Of a DNA stretch of 64,000 bases, positions 15,562 through 23,021 are shown in pieces; position 1 is the stretch's first letter, and every line of letters begins with the position of its first letter. The position numbers were made by a program, and so were the translations under genes. The notes under the pieces were generated by a model. It was not told the DNA's origin. It made no database searches and saw only the letters and a program-made list of their open reading frames with translations. Origin of the DNA: a bacterium (GTDB taxonomy: Bacteria > Armatimonadota > JACIXR01); NCBI GenBank assembly GCA_014360495.1, contig JACIXR010000003.1, positions 62,001 to 126,000 of the forward strand. The letters run 5' to 3'.

Positions 15562-18390
15562 TTATTTTCTTAACAATCTAATTTGGGCTATCAGCTCACC
15601 ATTTAGGGGGTACCATTCTCCATTATCACCTTGATAAAAGGAATGTCCACGATTTATTGAGGAATCACCAGCGGTATATAATCTTGCAAAAGGGTTTCCT
15701 GTATAACAGATTTCATTTATTCCCTTTCTTAAAATTGAAGGTTCTACTCTTACCCTTGCCCATTCCCAAGGGAGGCTACCTTTTAATCTACAAGTGTATT
15801 CCTTACCATTGATCAAGATTTTTACAATTTGTCCATTTTTCCCCTTTACTAATACCCCTACCTCCGCTTTACCGAATTTTTCAAGCTCTTTTATAGATGA
15901 CAAATCAAGGACTTTTTTAACCCAAGGCGTACCATAAGGATCTGTATACCACCCGCTAATGTCAACATTCCCATTATCCTCGCGTATCACGCATCCCTCC
16001 TCAAGCCACTTGTTATATAAACTCGTTAACATATCTGGGCGAACTATTATAAAGTCTTCACCTAATTCTTTAGTTATCTCTTTAATCTCGCGTGGGCCGA
16101 TGCTGAAGCCATTAACAGATGAAACCAAAAAAGCAGGACACTCTTTAGGGATAGAATTTTTAATCTTACTTGCGTAGCTTTTAGGGTTTTTGAAAGCTTC
16201 ACCTGGCCAACCTTCCCATGGGTGTGTTATTGGCCAATAAACAAAATATCTCTTCCCTCTATTAAGGTATGAAACCCTAGATGTTTCCCCTGAAGTAGGA
16301 GGGGTCCATTCAGCATATATTGCTGAAGGCTCCAGGACCTCCGCTGCTTCCTGAATTCTGCCACTTCCTTGCAAAATCCAAAATTGGTCATGGGATAAAA
16401 GCCTCATATATTTCTTAGAAAGAAGCAAAAATTCCTTATAAATTTCTCTCGGATTCTGGTAATTTTGTCCGTAAAAGTCAGCCCAAACATAACCTATACC
16501 GTCGGCACTGAGGAAATAATCATTCACTGTAGCGGTGGCATAAAAATGCTCAATTGCAAGAGGAGTTAGCTCCACTTGGGTAGGGCAAAACGGCCACCCC
16601 ATTGGTATCTCTCCTCTCTCCTTTTGGTTCCATTTGCTCTTAATCACGCCAGATAGATTCATTCCAAAGTTATCGCAGTCAGAGAGGAGAAAAGAAAGGT
16701 ATACTTTGGGTTCAACTTCCTTCACTTTCAAAGGCTGTTGTCGCAAATGCTGTGGCATCTTAACACCACTATGAACGCTAAGATTAGGGCAAAGGGCAGT
16801 GGCTACAGTAACTTTTCCATATTTTGAGGAAAACATTACTCCTGTGGACTCACCGATGCCCGAACCCGCTCCATCGTCCCACCACCCCAAAATGGGTATA
16901 TGGAGAGGAGTAGAAACTAACAGCTTTTTCAAAAAAGATATATCCTCGGGAGGAAACCAGCAATTGGCTTCACCTTCTATCCAAAAAGTAAAAGCTTTGA
17001 ATTCTATTAAATAATCGCGAGGGAAAATCCAAGCAGGATGCATCATAGCTAAAATTGAGTGGTTTAACTCACGCCACAAAGATTGATATGCCCATTCATA
17101 AGCTTCAATGCGATTTTTGAATCTATTCCTTAAATCCTCAGTTATAGGAAACGTATTCAAACGGGAAGCAATACGAGGAGACGCTATCACTGCTTCCTTC
17201 ACTGCGGAAATCATTGTTGCGATATTTATCGTATCTGGAAACTCGGGGTCATATACCACAAGACCTTTAATCTCTTTCTGAAATTTTCTAAGCAATTCCC
17301 ACACATTGTTTACTAAAAGTATTTCATGCCCTTTCTTCCTCAAAAGCTCAAGCCATTCCCAATCAAAATTACTTGATAAAAGATAGATTCTCGGTCTTTT
17401 ACGATTGACAATCCCTTGTAAAGAAACTGCGAGCAATCTTTCGCTCTGCGAGAGAGCCCCAATATCTAAAACATATAGATTCTTCTCAAGGGGTTTTGAG
17501 CGCGGAAGCCATGAATTACATGTTTTTGGCTGTTTATTAATCTTTGCATATGTTGGAAATTTTTCCTCAGCTTTCTTAACATAAGTCTTATAAACTTCAT
17601 TATTAATAACTCTCTTTTCTCTCAGTACATAGGCTGTGCTTTTGACAACGAGCTGGTAAATATAATCTTCCGGCAACAAAGATAATAAATTGACACCAAG
17701 CCACACATCAATCGCGCCTCTGAAACCATCGCAATTGTGTTTTATGACAGCAAAAGGATAACCTTTTATATTTCCCTCTTTTTTAACCCCTACGATTCCT
17801 ATTAACTCATCTTCAGGGTTATTCGGCACAGGATATTGAACTACGGATATACTGGGAATGTTTTCCCAGTTATAATTTCCAAAACCAATAACATCGCACT
17901 TTCTAAAATATGTGAATTCCTCTGGATGAATCACTTGTTCAACTCCAGCTGTTCCAATTTTGGCATCACTATAGAAGTCTGAACCCATTGAAGAAGTGAC
18001 ATCTATCCATTTGCTTCCTTCGAGTTGGCAAGGATGTGTAAAAGGAGCCCCACCAATGAATATGAAGCTCCCTCCTTGACTATGAAATAGACGAAGATTT
18101 TCCCAGGCTTTAAGCGGGAAAGTATTGCCGTAGACATAAATTAGGGCTGAAAATAGGTTAATATTAAATTCTTTTTCATCACATAATTGTTCTACATTGA
18201 CAAATTCTGCATCTATGCCACATTTCTTTAAAGCGTCACAAACAAGTTCTGCCCGGACACTTACAGGCGAAATGTAGTAAGGGAAACTTTTCTCTCTAAA
18301 TATCGCTACTTTAGAAGTTATGGCTGTACAATACATTTGAGGTAGGAACACAAGTGCTATAATTGAAAATTTCACTAAACTTTTAGCCAA
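15562..18390 (-). CDS. Secreted GxGYxYP-family protein with N-terminal ThuA-like domain
   Basis: Protein of 942 residues. Signal peptide at residues 8-25. Residues about 28-270 form an alpha/beta domain of the ThuA or beta-galactosidase trimerisation type (VAIFREKSFPYYISP, SFIFIGGAPFTHP). Residues about 300-790 form the GxGYxYP putative glycoside hydrolase module: NLYVLDIGALSQSERLLAVS, GLVVYDPEFPDTINIATMIS, YLSFLLSDCDNFGMNL and the degenerate signature GIGYVWADFYGQ in place of GxGYxYP. The C-terminal region (about 810-940) is a beta-sandwich with a VGVLVKGKNGQIVKILING core. TTG start after AGGAGGATTGGAAA. First gene of the operon with DUF6785, URO-D and GH2. Enzymatic activity is unproven. 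Confidence 0.82.
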   Translation of the reverse strand: MAKSLVKFSIIALVFLPQMYCTAITSKVAIFREKSFPYYISPVSVRAELVCDALKKCGIDAEFVNVEQLCDEKEFNINLFSALIYVYGNTFPLKAWENLRLFHSQGGSFIFIGGAPFTHPCQLEGSKWIDVTSSMGSDFYSDAKIGTAGVEQVIHPEEFTYFRKCDVIGFGNYNWENIPSISVVQYPVPNNPEDELIGIVGVKKEGNIKGYPFAVIKHNCDGFRGAIDVWLGVNLLSLLPEDYIYQLVVKSTAYVLREKRVINNEVYKTYVKKAEEKFPTYAKINKQPKTCNSWLPRSKPLEKNLYVLDIGALSQSERLLAVSLQGIVNRKRPRIYLLSSNFDWEWLELLRKKGHEILLVNNVWELLRKFQKEIKGLVVYDPEFPDTINIATMISAVKEAVIASPRIASRLNTFPITEDLRNRFKNRIEAYEWAYQSLWRELNHSILAMMHPAWIFPRDYLIEFKAFTFWIEGEANCWFPPEDISFLKKLLVSTPLHIPILGWWDDGAGSGIGESTGVMFSSKYGKVTVATALCPNLSVHSGVKMPQHLRQQPLKVKEVEPKVYLSFLLSDCDNFGMNLSGVIKSKWNQKERGEIPMGWPFCPTQVELTPLAIEHFYATATVNDYFLSADGIGYVWADFYGQNYQNPREIYKEFLLLSKKYMRLLSHDQFWILQGSGRIQEAAEVLEPSAIYAEWTPPTSGETSRVSYLNRGKRYFVYWPITHPWEGWPGEAFKNPKSYASKIKNSIPKECPAFLVSSVNGFSIGPREIKEITKELGEDFIIVRPDMLTSLYNKWLEEGCVIREDNGNVDISGWYTDPYGTPWVKKVLDLSSIKELEKFGKAEVGVLVKGKNGQIVKILINGKEYTCRLKGSLPWEWARVRVEPSILRKGINEICYTGNPFARLYTAGDSSINRGHSFYQGDNGEWYPLNGELIAQIRLLRK

Positions 18391-18428
18391 TTTCCAATCC
18401 TCCTTTTCAGGTTAAGAGGTAATTAACA

Positions 18429-18467
18429 CCCTCTCCCTATTATCAGTGAACGATAATAGGGAAAGGG
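18429..18467 (-). terminator. Hairpin between the pseudopilin and GxGYxYP genes
   Basis: A 10-bp stem CCCTATTATC / GATAATAGGG around a 7-base loop, extended by a CCCTCT/AAAGGG outer part. It lies after the second pseudopilin gene and before the GxGYxYP gene. It has no strong T-run, so it may be a partial terminator or processing site that lets the first gene be expressed more strongly than those downstream. Confidence 0.6.
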
Positions 18468-18504
18468 TAATGGGATAAAAAGAAGTTTCCTTGGATTTAC
18501 AGTC

Positions 18505-19323
18505 TTACTCCCACATACTCATACGAATTGTTCCACCGAAATTGTAATCTTTACACTTACTCCAATGATACCATTTTGCATGTCCATCCATAAAAATTAT
18601 CACTTGACCACCACTATGTCTGGTTTTTGCTTCGGCAACATCTTGGAAGTAAAATCCTCGGGCACAGCAATGGGGTTCAAGATCCCAGTTTGCTGTTGCC
18701 ACTCTTCTAAGTATTCCTTGAAGCGGATGCCCCGAGCAGCACAGTCCTGTTCCAAATACTTGTGTTCCCATACTTTCACCAATGAGGAATGTCTCAGCAG
18801 GATGTCCGTAGCGCGCAAGGCTCGCACGTCCCTGATAATCATTGGCTATAAGCTCATCATACCCGAAGCTGATCCGACTTAGCGGTTCTCCTAAATTCTG
18901 CCACGCTCTTTGTCCACAGGATGTGGTGTCATTAACAACTCCACCACACCCTTGGTGAACAGCCCAGCCGGTATGGGAAGGGCAAGTAAACACCTGTCCG
19001 TTCTTGACATAAGGGTAAATTCTTTCCCACCAGGGCTTGTTGTCTGGGCGATTATTTCCTCCTGTCATTGAACTTCCGGGAGCATAAGCTGGACCTGTCC
19101 AGCAAGGCGTCCACCATACTGGAAAGTGTTCGTCCCAATCCTGAACATACATCATAATAGCCGTTCCAATCTGCTTGGCGTTTGAAAGGCAAGCAGCTTT
19201 ACGAGCATTATCCCTTGCTCGGCTGAAAACCGGGAAGAGAATGGCAGCCAGAATGGCGATGATAGCTATGACGACCAACAACTCAATCAATGTAAAACCG
19301 CTCTTTTGTCTTTTCATTAACAT
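18505..19323 (-). CDS. DUF1559 family pseudopilin-like protein (second copy)
   Basis: Second H-X9-DG pseudopilin, 272 residues. The class III leader MLMKRQKSG precedes [18 protein letters not shown], with a continued helix [19 protein letters not shown]. Near the C-terminus [13 protein letters not shown] gives the His-x9-Asp-Gly signature. The middle contains several Cys residues and Trp-rich segments ([11 protein letters not shown]). Start ATG 19323 is chosen because AAAGGAGGCG lies 8 bases upstream; a TTG at 19371 would add an unlikely charged extension. It precedes a GxGYxYP/DUF6785/URO-D/GH2 operon, separated by a hairpin. By analogy with pilin-like fibres it may bind polymer outside the cell; function is not shown. 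Confidence 0.88.
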   Translation of the reverse strand: MLMKRQKSGFTLIELLVVIAIIAILAAILFPVFSRARDNARKAACLSNAKQIGTAIMMYVQDWDEHFPVWWTPCWTGPAYAPGSSMTGGNNRPDNKPWWERIYPYVKNGQVFTCPSHTGWAVHQGCGGVVNDTTSCGQRAWQNLGEPLSRISFGYDELIANDYQGRASLARYGHPAETFLIGESMGTQVFGTGLCCSGHPLQGILRRVATANWDLEPHCCARGFYFQDVAEAKTRHSGGQVIIFMDGHAKWYHWSKCKDYNFGGTIRMSMWE

Positions 19324-19360
19324 TTTTAAATCGCCTCCTTTTGTTTTTAAAATTTTGTAT

Positions 19361-19413
19361 TTTGCCCCCAATCTTTATTTTCCGATCTTTCCGGCGGGGA
19401 AGAAGGGGGCAAA
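19361..19413 (-). promoter_or_regulatory. Long-range stem-loop in the pseudopilin leader
   Basis: A perfect 9-bp inverted repeat TTTGCCCCC / GGGGGCAAA encloses 35 bases that contain a smaller CCG/CGG hairpin. The 5' arm lies inside the short leader ORF (19375-19443) and the 3' arm follows its stop, just before the pseudopilin Shine-Dalgarno. This is the geometry of translation-coupled attenuation. No T-run follows. Confidence 0.5.
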
Positions 19414-19443
19414 GGCTCTTCCCTCCTTTCTATAACTCTCCAA
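19375..19443 (-). CDS. 22-residue leader peptide upstream of the second pseudopilin
   Basis: Short reading frame starting at TTG 19443 and ending TAA at 19377-19375. It is preceded by the strongest Shine-Dalgarno in the region, AAGGAGGTGAT, 9 bases from GGAGG to TTG. The peptide begins MESYRKEGRAF and ends PAGKIGK, is basic and contains FAPFFP. It lies 51 bases before the pseudopilin start. Its position across one arm of a 9-bp stem suggests that ribosome movement on it controls the downstream gene. It could also be a chance frame behind a strong anti-SD match; no homologue is known to me. Confidence 0.45.
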   Translation of the reverse strand: MESYRKEGRAFAPFFPAGKIGK

Positions 19444-19485
19444 GCTATATCACCTCCTTGAAATTAAAATATTTTAGTTTCACTA

Positions 19486-19513
19486 ATTATAAATTTTTAA
19501 AAATATATGACAA
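19486..19513 (-). promoter_or_regulatory. Promoter of the second pseudopilin gene
   Basis: TTGTCA (19513-19508), 16-base spacer, TATAAT (19491-19486) on the minus strand. The transcript would start near 19479, giving a leader of about 155 bases that includes the short leader ORF. Confidence 0.7.
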
Positions 19514-20007
19514 CAATTTTTTCGCCTTTATTCTGAAAAAAATTTGAAAACGAGCTTGCGCCTTTTAAAAACCCGTTGGGAGTAATAAGAAAACATCCCG
19601 TACGATTAATTCCATTATAGACCCTTCTTAAAAGGAAATTCAACTAAGTAAATGTAGGGTAAAGGAATATATTAGATGATGAGAAACAAGTACATTACAG
19701 GAAAAAGAACAGGATATATAGAGAAGTACTTTTTGGGGGTTTCTGTTCTTTGTTATAACTCCCTTTTTAATCGGTTAAATATTTTTCTACTCTTTCCTAC
19801 ATTGCCTCCTCCCAGCGTTCTTCAAACGTATTCTTCGCAAGCCCAGGGTCATTGTCATTCTCCTTCTTGTGTAATGGTAACAGCCTCCACATTCCATAAC
19901 GGGATTGGCGGTTTTTTATTTTACCTTGCATATTTTATCTTCGGATTTGTTATTTGTCTTTCCTAACTATTATTTGAACAAAGTGACCGCTGTAAACGCT
20001 ATCGGAG
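19514..20007. other. Intergenic region with a second upstream promoter and one weak ORF
   Basis: Contains a second minus-strand promoter candidate, TTGAAT (19643-19638), 18-base spacer, TATAAT (19619-19614). A 44-codon minus-strand frame at 19797-19931 (ends RWEEAM) has no Shine-Dalgarno and is not called as a gene. Nothing else is supported. Confidence 0.4.
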
Positions 20008-22974
20008 CTAACCATCTTGTTCCTTTTTGCTTATTACTTGGAATATATCTATACAATCTATAGCTATTGGTATTTTACCTTCCCAGAAAACCCTTGTCTC
20101 AATCGGCCCGCCTGGATGCTCGAAGCATAAAGCGAAACATTTGAACTCTCCAATTGGAAGCTCATTGGACCAAATGTCTTGGGAGCTTGTCACAGGTTTG
20201 CCACCTCCTACACAGGTATCAATAGACACTACTCTCCCTTCCCCCTCGCTGAGTCTTTTTAACCTAAAAAGAGCGATATACAGTCCTTTTTCTAAAGGCA
20301 TATAAGGTCCATATACAATATGAGTATTAACTGTATCACCACTTCTAACTTCCCAGACCTTTCCGCCACTTGCCAACGGGTCTTCCTGCATTTTTCCCGC
20401 TGGGTGGAGTAAATCCTCAGCTTCTAAATGTTTGATGAATTTCATAATGATATCGGGTTGTAATTCCAACGGATTTACTATCTCCTTAGATTCGGTCAGC
20501 TTGAGGTTGATTTTTACGATTTTTTTGAAAGTTTTCGTACCGAAGATAATTTTTCCCTCTGTTCTTATCGGCACTCCATAAACCATAATATCTGCTGATT
20601 GCGATGGTAAAAGGTTGAACTTTGCAATGCTAATTTTTATATTTTTGAACCCCTCAACTTTTATTATTCCGTTTAGTCTTTCATCACATACGTTTTGAAT
20701 GCTAAAAGCGAAAACCATAGGCTGCCCCTGGATACCAACCAAAATGGAGGGAACCCTTATAAAAAGTTTTTCCATCTCCGCATACTTTTTATAGAGCTGG
20801 CCAAGATGGTCAGGACGCACAACGACATAATCGTCCCCGAGCAATTGGACAATCTCGTCTAGCATAGAGATATCAAAAAACCAGTTGCAAATGAAAACAT
20901 TTAGAAAAGCAGGTCGCTGAGAAGGGGTGATAGAGCGCACTTGGGAAACAATATTTGCTATCTGCTGTTCCCTTGAGAGGTTTTCTTTCCAGTTAGTTGC
21001 TGCGTGGAAGACGGGCACATTCTTTGAGGTTATATAAGTTATGTCAGAATAATCGTACAACTTTTTGCCGTAATCCGGGAAAATCGCGCTTAAATGGTGA
21101 ATATGTTCCGCATATCTATTTATCAATCTGAGCTCATTAGCTATCGCGAGCCATATAGTTCTTATACCCATTCGCTCCATAAGTTTTGCCGTAAGGTCAA
21201 GATACTCGTTGAAAACTTTGTCTCTCTCTTTATATCGCGCACCATAGTTGTCGGGCACACCTACACCCAATCCACAAGCAGCAACAAAAGAATCCATTGG
21301 GGTGGCGGTAGAGAAATAATAATCAACAATAGAGGGGATAAGCATAGGCGCGGCTAGATCAATTGTCCATCCAATTGGGAACTTGCCCCTTCTCTTATCC
21401 TGCCAAAGTTGCGGAAAATTGCTCACGCTTAGAACTGGGAGATTATCACCATCAGATATGATAAAGGATATATAAACTTTGCTCGTGTCCAATGCGGGTG
21501 GAGGAGGTGAAGGAGGTGGCGAAAGGTTTTCAATTTGGATACCGCTGTGCACTGTTAAATTTGTGCATTCTATTGAACCAATGCCAAACTTGGCAAATTC
21601 TGAGAAAAAAGCGAATCCTTTAACATCCCCCCACCCTACACCAGGAAATCCTGCCAAGGGTGTTCCGATGCCTGCCCAAGGAGCTCCTAATATCGGAACA
21701 TTTGGAGGCGCTTTACTTAAAAGTTCCTCCACGAAATGAACTTCCTCCGAAAGATTGGAATAGGGTTCTGCACCATCTATTTGCCCTGGGAGCCAAAATG
21801 TAAATATTTTATTCGCAACAAGATAATCCCTTAACCAGTAATTATCGGGATATAAACAAGCAAGGACCTTATGATTCATCTTTTCCCATAGATTATCAAA
21901 AGCCCAGCGGTAAGCTTCAAAGCTCCTTTTCCAGCGTCCTCTTAAATCCTCGACCACGGGAAGACCTAACTCCTTGGCTAGGCGTGGTGAAACGACGATT
22001 GCAGTTTTCAAACTAGCGAGCATAGTGGCAATGTTCTTCGTTGCTGGTAAGCGAGGGTCATAGATGATAACCCCTTTTATTTTATGTCTAAATTTATCCA
22101 ATAGTTGGCTTATTTCCTTAATTTCTTCTACTCGCTTAACGAAGCCCCTTTTTTCCATCCATTCAAGCCAAAATTCATCGGTCGGCAAAAGAAGGAGATA
22201 AATTTGAGGTTCTTCCCTATTTATTATTCCTTGCAGTGTAATCGTTGCCAATCGCAAATCACTTGGTGCTTTTGTCAGGTCGTATACATAAAGAACTTCA
22301 TTGGGAGAAGAAGAACGTGGGAAAAGAAAGCGCAAAGGATGTTTTGGGAGAGGGGAAATTAGGTTACCAGGTTCGCCTGAGGGAACAGGTTGGGGTGGGA
22401 ACTTTCTGACAAAATCTTCAGCATTTCCGCCCTCAACTTTATATAATTCTATCTCATCAATTCTCAGGGAGGCTGTGCCCAACCAACCTACTCTTAGTTC
22501 AATCTTTCCTTCCTGATAGCGAAAGGGTAAGAAAACCCAGGTATAGCGATTAATTATTAGGTCTGAGGAGTAAATAGTTTTGATATTGAGTAACGATTTT
22601 GTCAGGTTGTTATAAACATATATACTTACAACCTCATCGTCTACATCTTGCAACAATTTGAGACGAAAGAAAGCAACAAAATCTCCGCTTTGGAGTTCAA
22701 TGTAAGGGCCGTAAATGACGATACCAGGCTGGCAATTTAGAGAATTTACTTCCCAAGCTTTACCCTTCTTAGCTTCAGGGTCCTCTACCAAGCTACCACC
22801 TTGATGAAGTAAATCCTTCTCTACATTCCAAACTTTTACTAGCTGATATTCCCCTTTGGGGAGATTACTAGAGGACGATAAAGGGGATAAGTGGCCAGTA
22901 TCCCGCCCATTCTCTGCAAGAGCAAAGCTTAACAGAATTATAGCTATACCCAAAAACACTCTTTTTAAAAACAC
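20008..22974 (-). CDS. Secreted GxGYxYP-family protein flanked by duplicated carbohydrate-binding-like domains
   Basis: About 988 residues. Signal peptide MFLKRVFLGIAIILLSFALA. Residues about 35-185 and about 840-980 are related beta-sandwich domains: both carry DLLH-x-x-G, EDP-x-A-x-x-GK-x-WEV, VYGPY and A-x-FRLK in order. Between them is a GxGYxYP-type core (NEVLYVYDLTKAPSDLRLAT, GVIIYDPRLPATKNIATML, YISFIISDGDNLPVLS) with the signature degenerate as CGLGVGVPDNYG. The Asp-rich SDGDN motif could bind a ligand or metal. GTG 22974 is preferred because GGAGGCGAG lies upstream; the ATG at 22992 overlaps that Shine-Dalgarno and has none of its own. It lies 47 bases downstream of the GH38 gene, probably co-transcribed. 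Confidence 0.82.
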   Translation of the reverse strand: MFLKRVFLGIAIILLSFALAENGRDTGHLSPLSSSSNLPKGEYQLVKVWNVEKDLLHQGGSLVEDPEAKKGKAWEVNSLNCQPGIVIYGPYIELQSGDFVAFFRLKLLQDVDDEVVSIYVYNNLTKSLLNIKTIYSSDLIINRYTWVFLPFRYQEGKIELRVGWLGTASLRIDEIELYKVEGGNAEDFVRKFPPQPVPSGEPGNLISPLPKHPLRFLFPRSSSPNEVLYVYDLTKAPSDLRLATITLQGIINREEPQIYLLLLPTDEFWLEWMEKRGFVKRVEEIKEISQLLDKFRHKIKGVIIYDPRLPATKNIATMLASLKTAIVVSPRLAKELGLPVVEDLRGRWKRSFEAYRWAFDNLWEKMNHKVLACLYPDNYWLRDYLVANKIFTFWLPGQIDGAEPYSNLSEEVHFVEELLSKAPPNVPILGAPWAGIGTPLAGFPGVGWGDVKGFAFFSEFAKFGIGSIECTNLTVHSGIQIENLSPPPSPPPPALDTSKVYISFIISDGDNLPVLSVSNFPQLWQDKRRGKFPIGWTIDLAAPMLIPSIVDYYFSTATPMDSFVAACGLGVGVPDNYGARYKERDKVFNEYLDLTAKLMERMGIRTIWLAIANELRLINRYAEHIHHLSAIFPDYGKKLYDYSDITYITSKNVPVFHAATNWKENLSREQQIANIVSQVRSITPSQRPAFLNVFICNWFFDISMLDEIVQLLGDDYVVVRPDHLGQLYKKYAEMEKLFIRVPSILVGIQGQPMVFAFSIQNVCDERLNGIIKVEGFKNIKISIAKFNLLPSQSADIMVYGVPIRTEGKIIFGTKTFKKIVKINLKLTESKEIVNPLELQPDIIMKFIKHLEAEDLLHPAGKMQEDPLASGGKVWEVRSGDTVNTHIVYGPYMPLEKGLYIALFRLKRLSEGEGRVVSIDTCVGGGKPVTSSQDIWSNELPIGEFKCFALCFEHPGGPIETRVFWEGKIPIAIDCIDIFQVISKKEQDG

Positions 22975-23021
22975 TTTAAAACTCGCCTCCATTTATGCCA
23001 CGCTGTTGAAAAGTCAAGACG

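Noticed and set aside
19797-19931. A 44-codon minus-strand frame ending RWEEAM downstream of the second GxGYxYP gene
   Set aside because: The composition looks protein-like, but there is no Shine-Dalgarno and no homologue I recognise; it could be a remnant, and it is not strong enough to call.
19676-19966. A 96-codon plus-strand frame in the intergenic region
   Set aside because: Odd composition, no ribosome-binding site and no family; judged to be chance.
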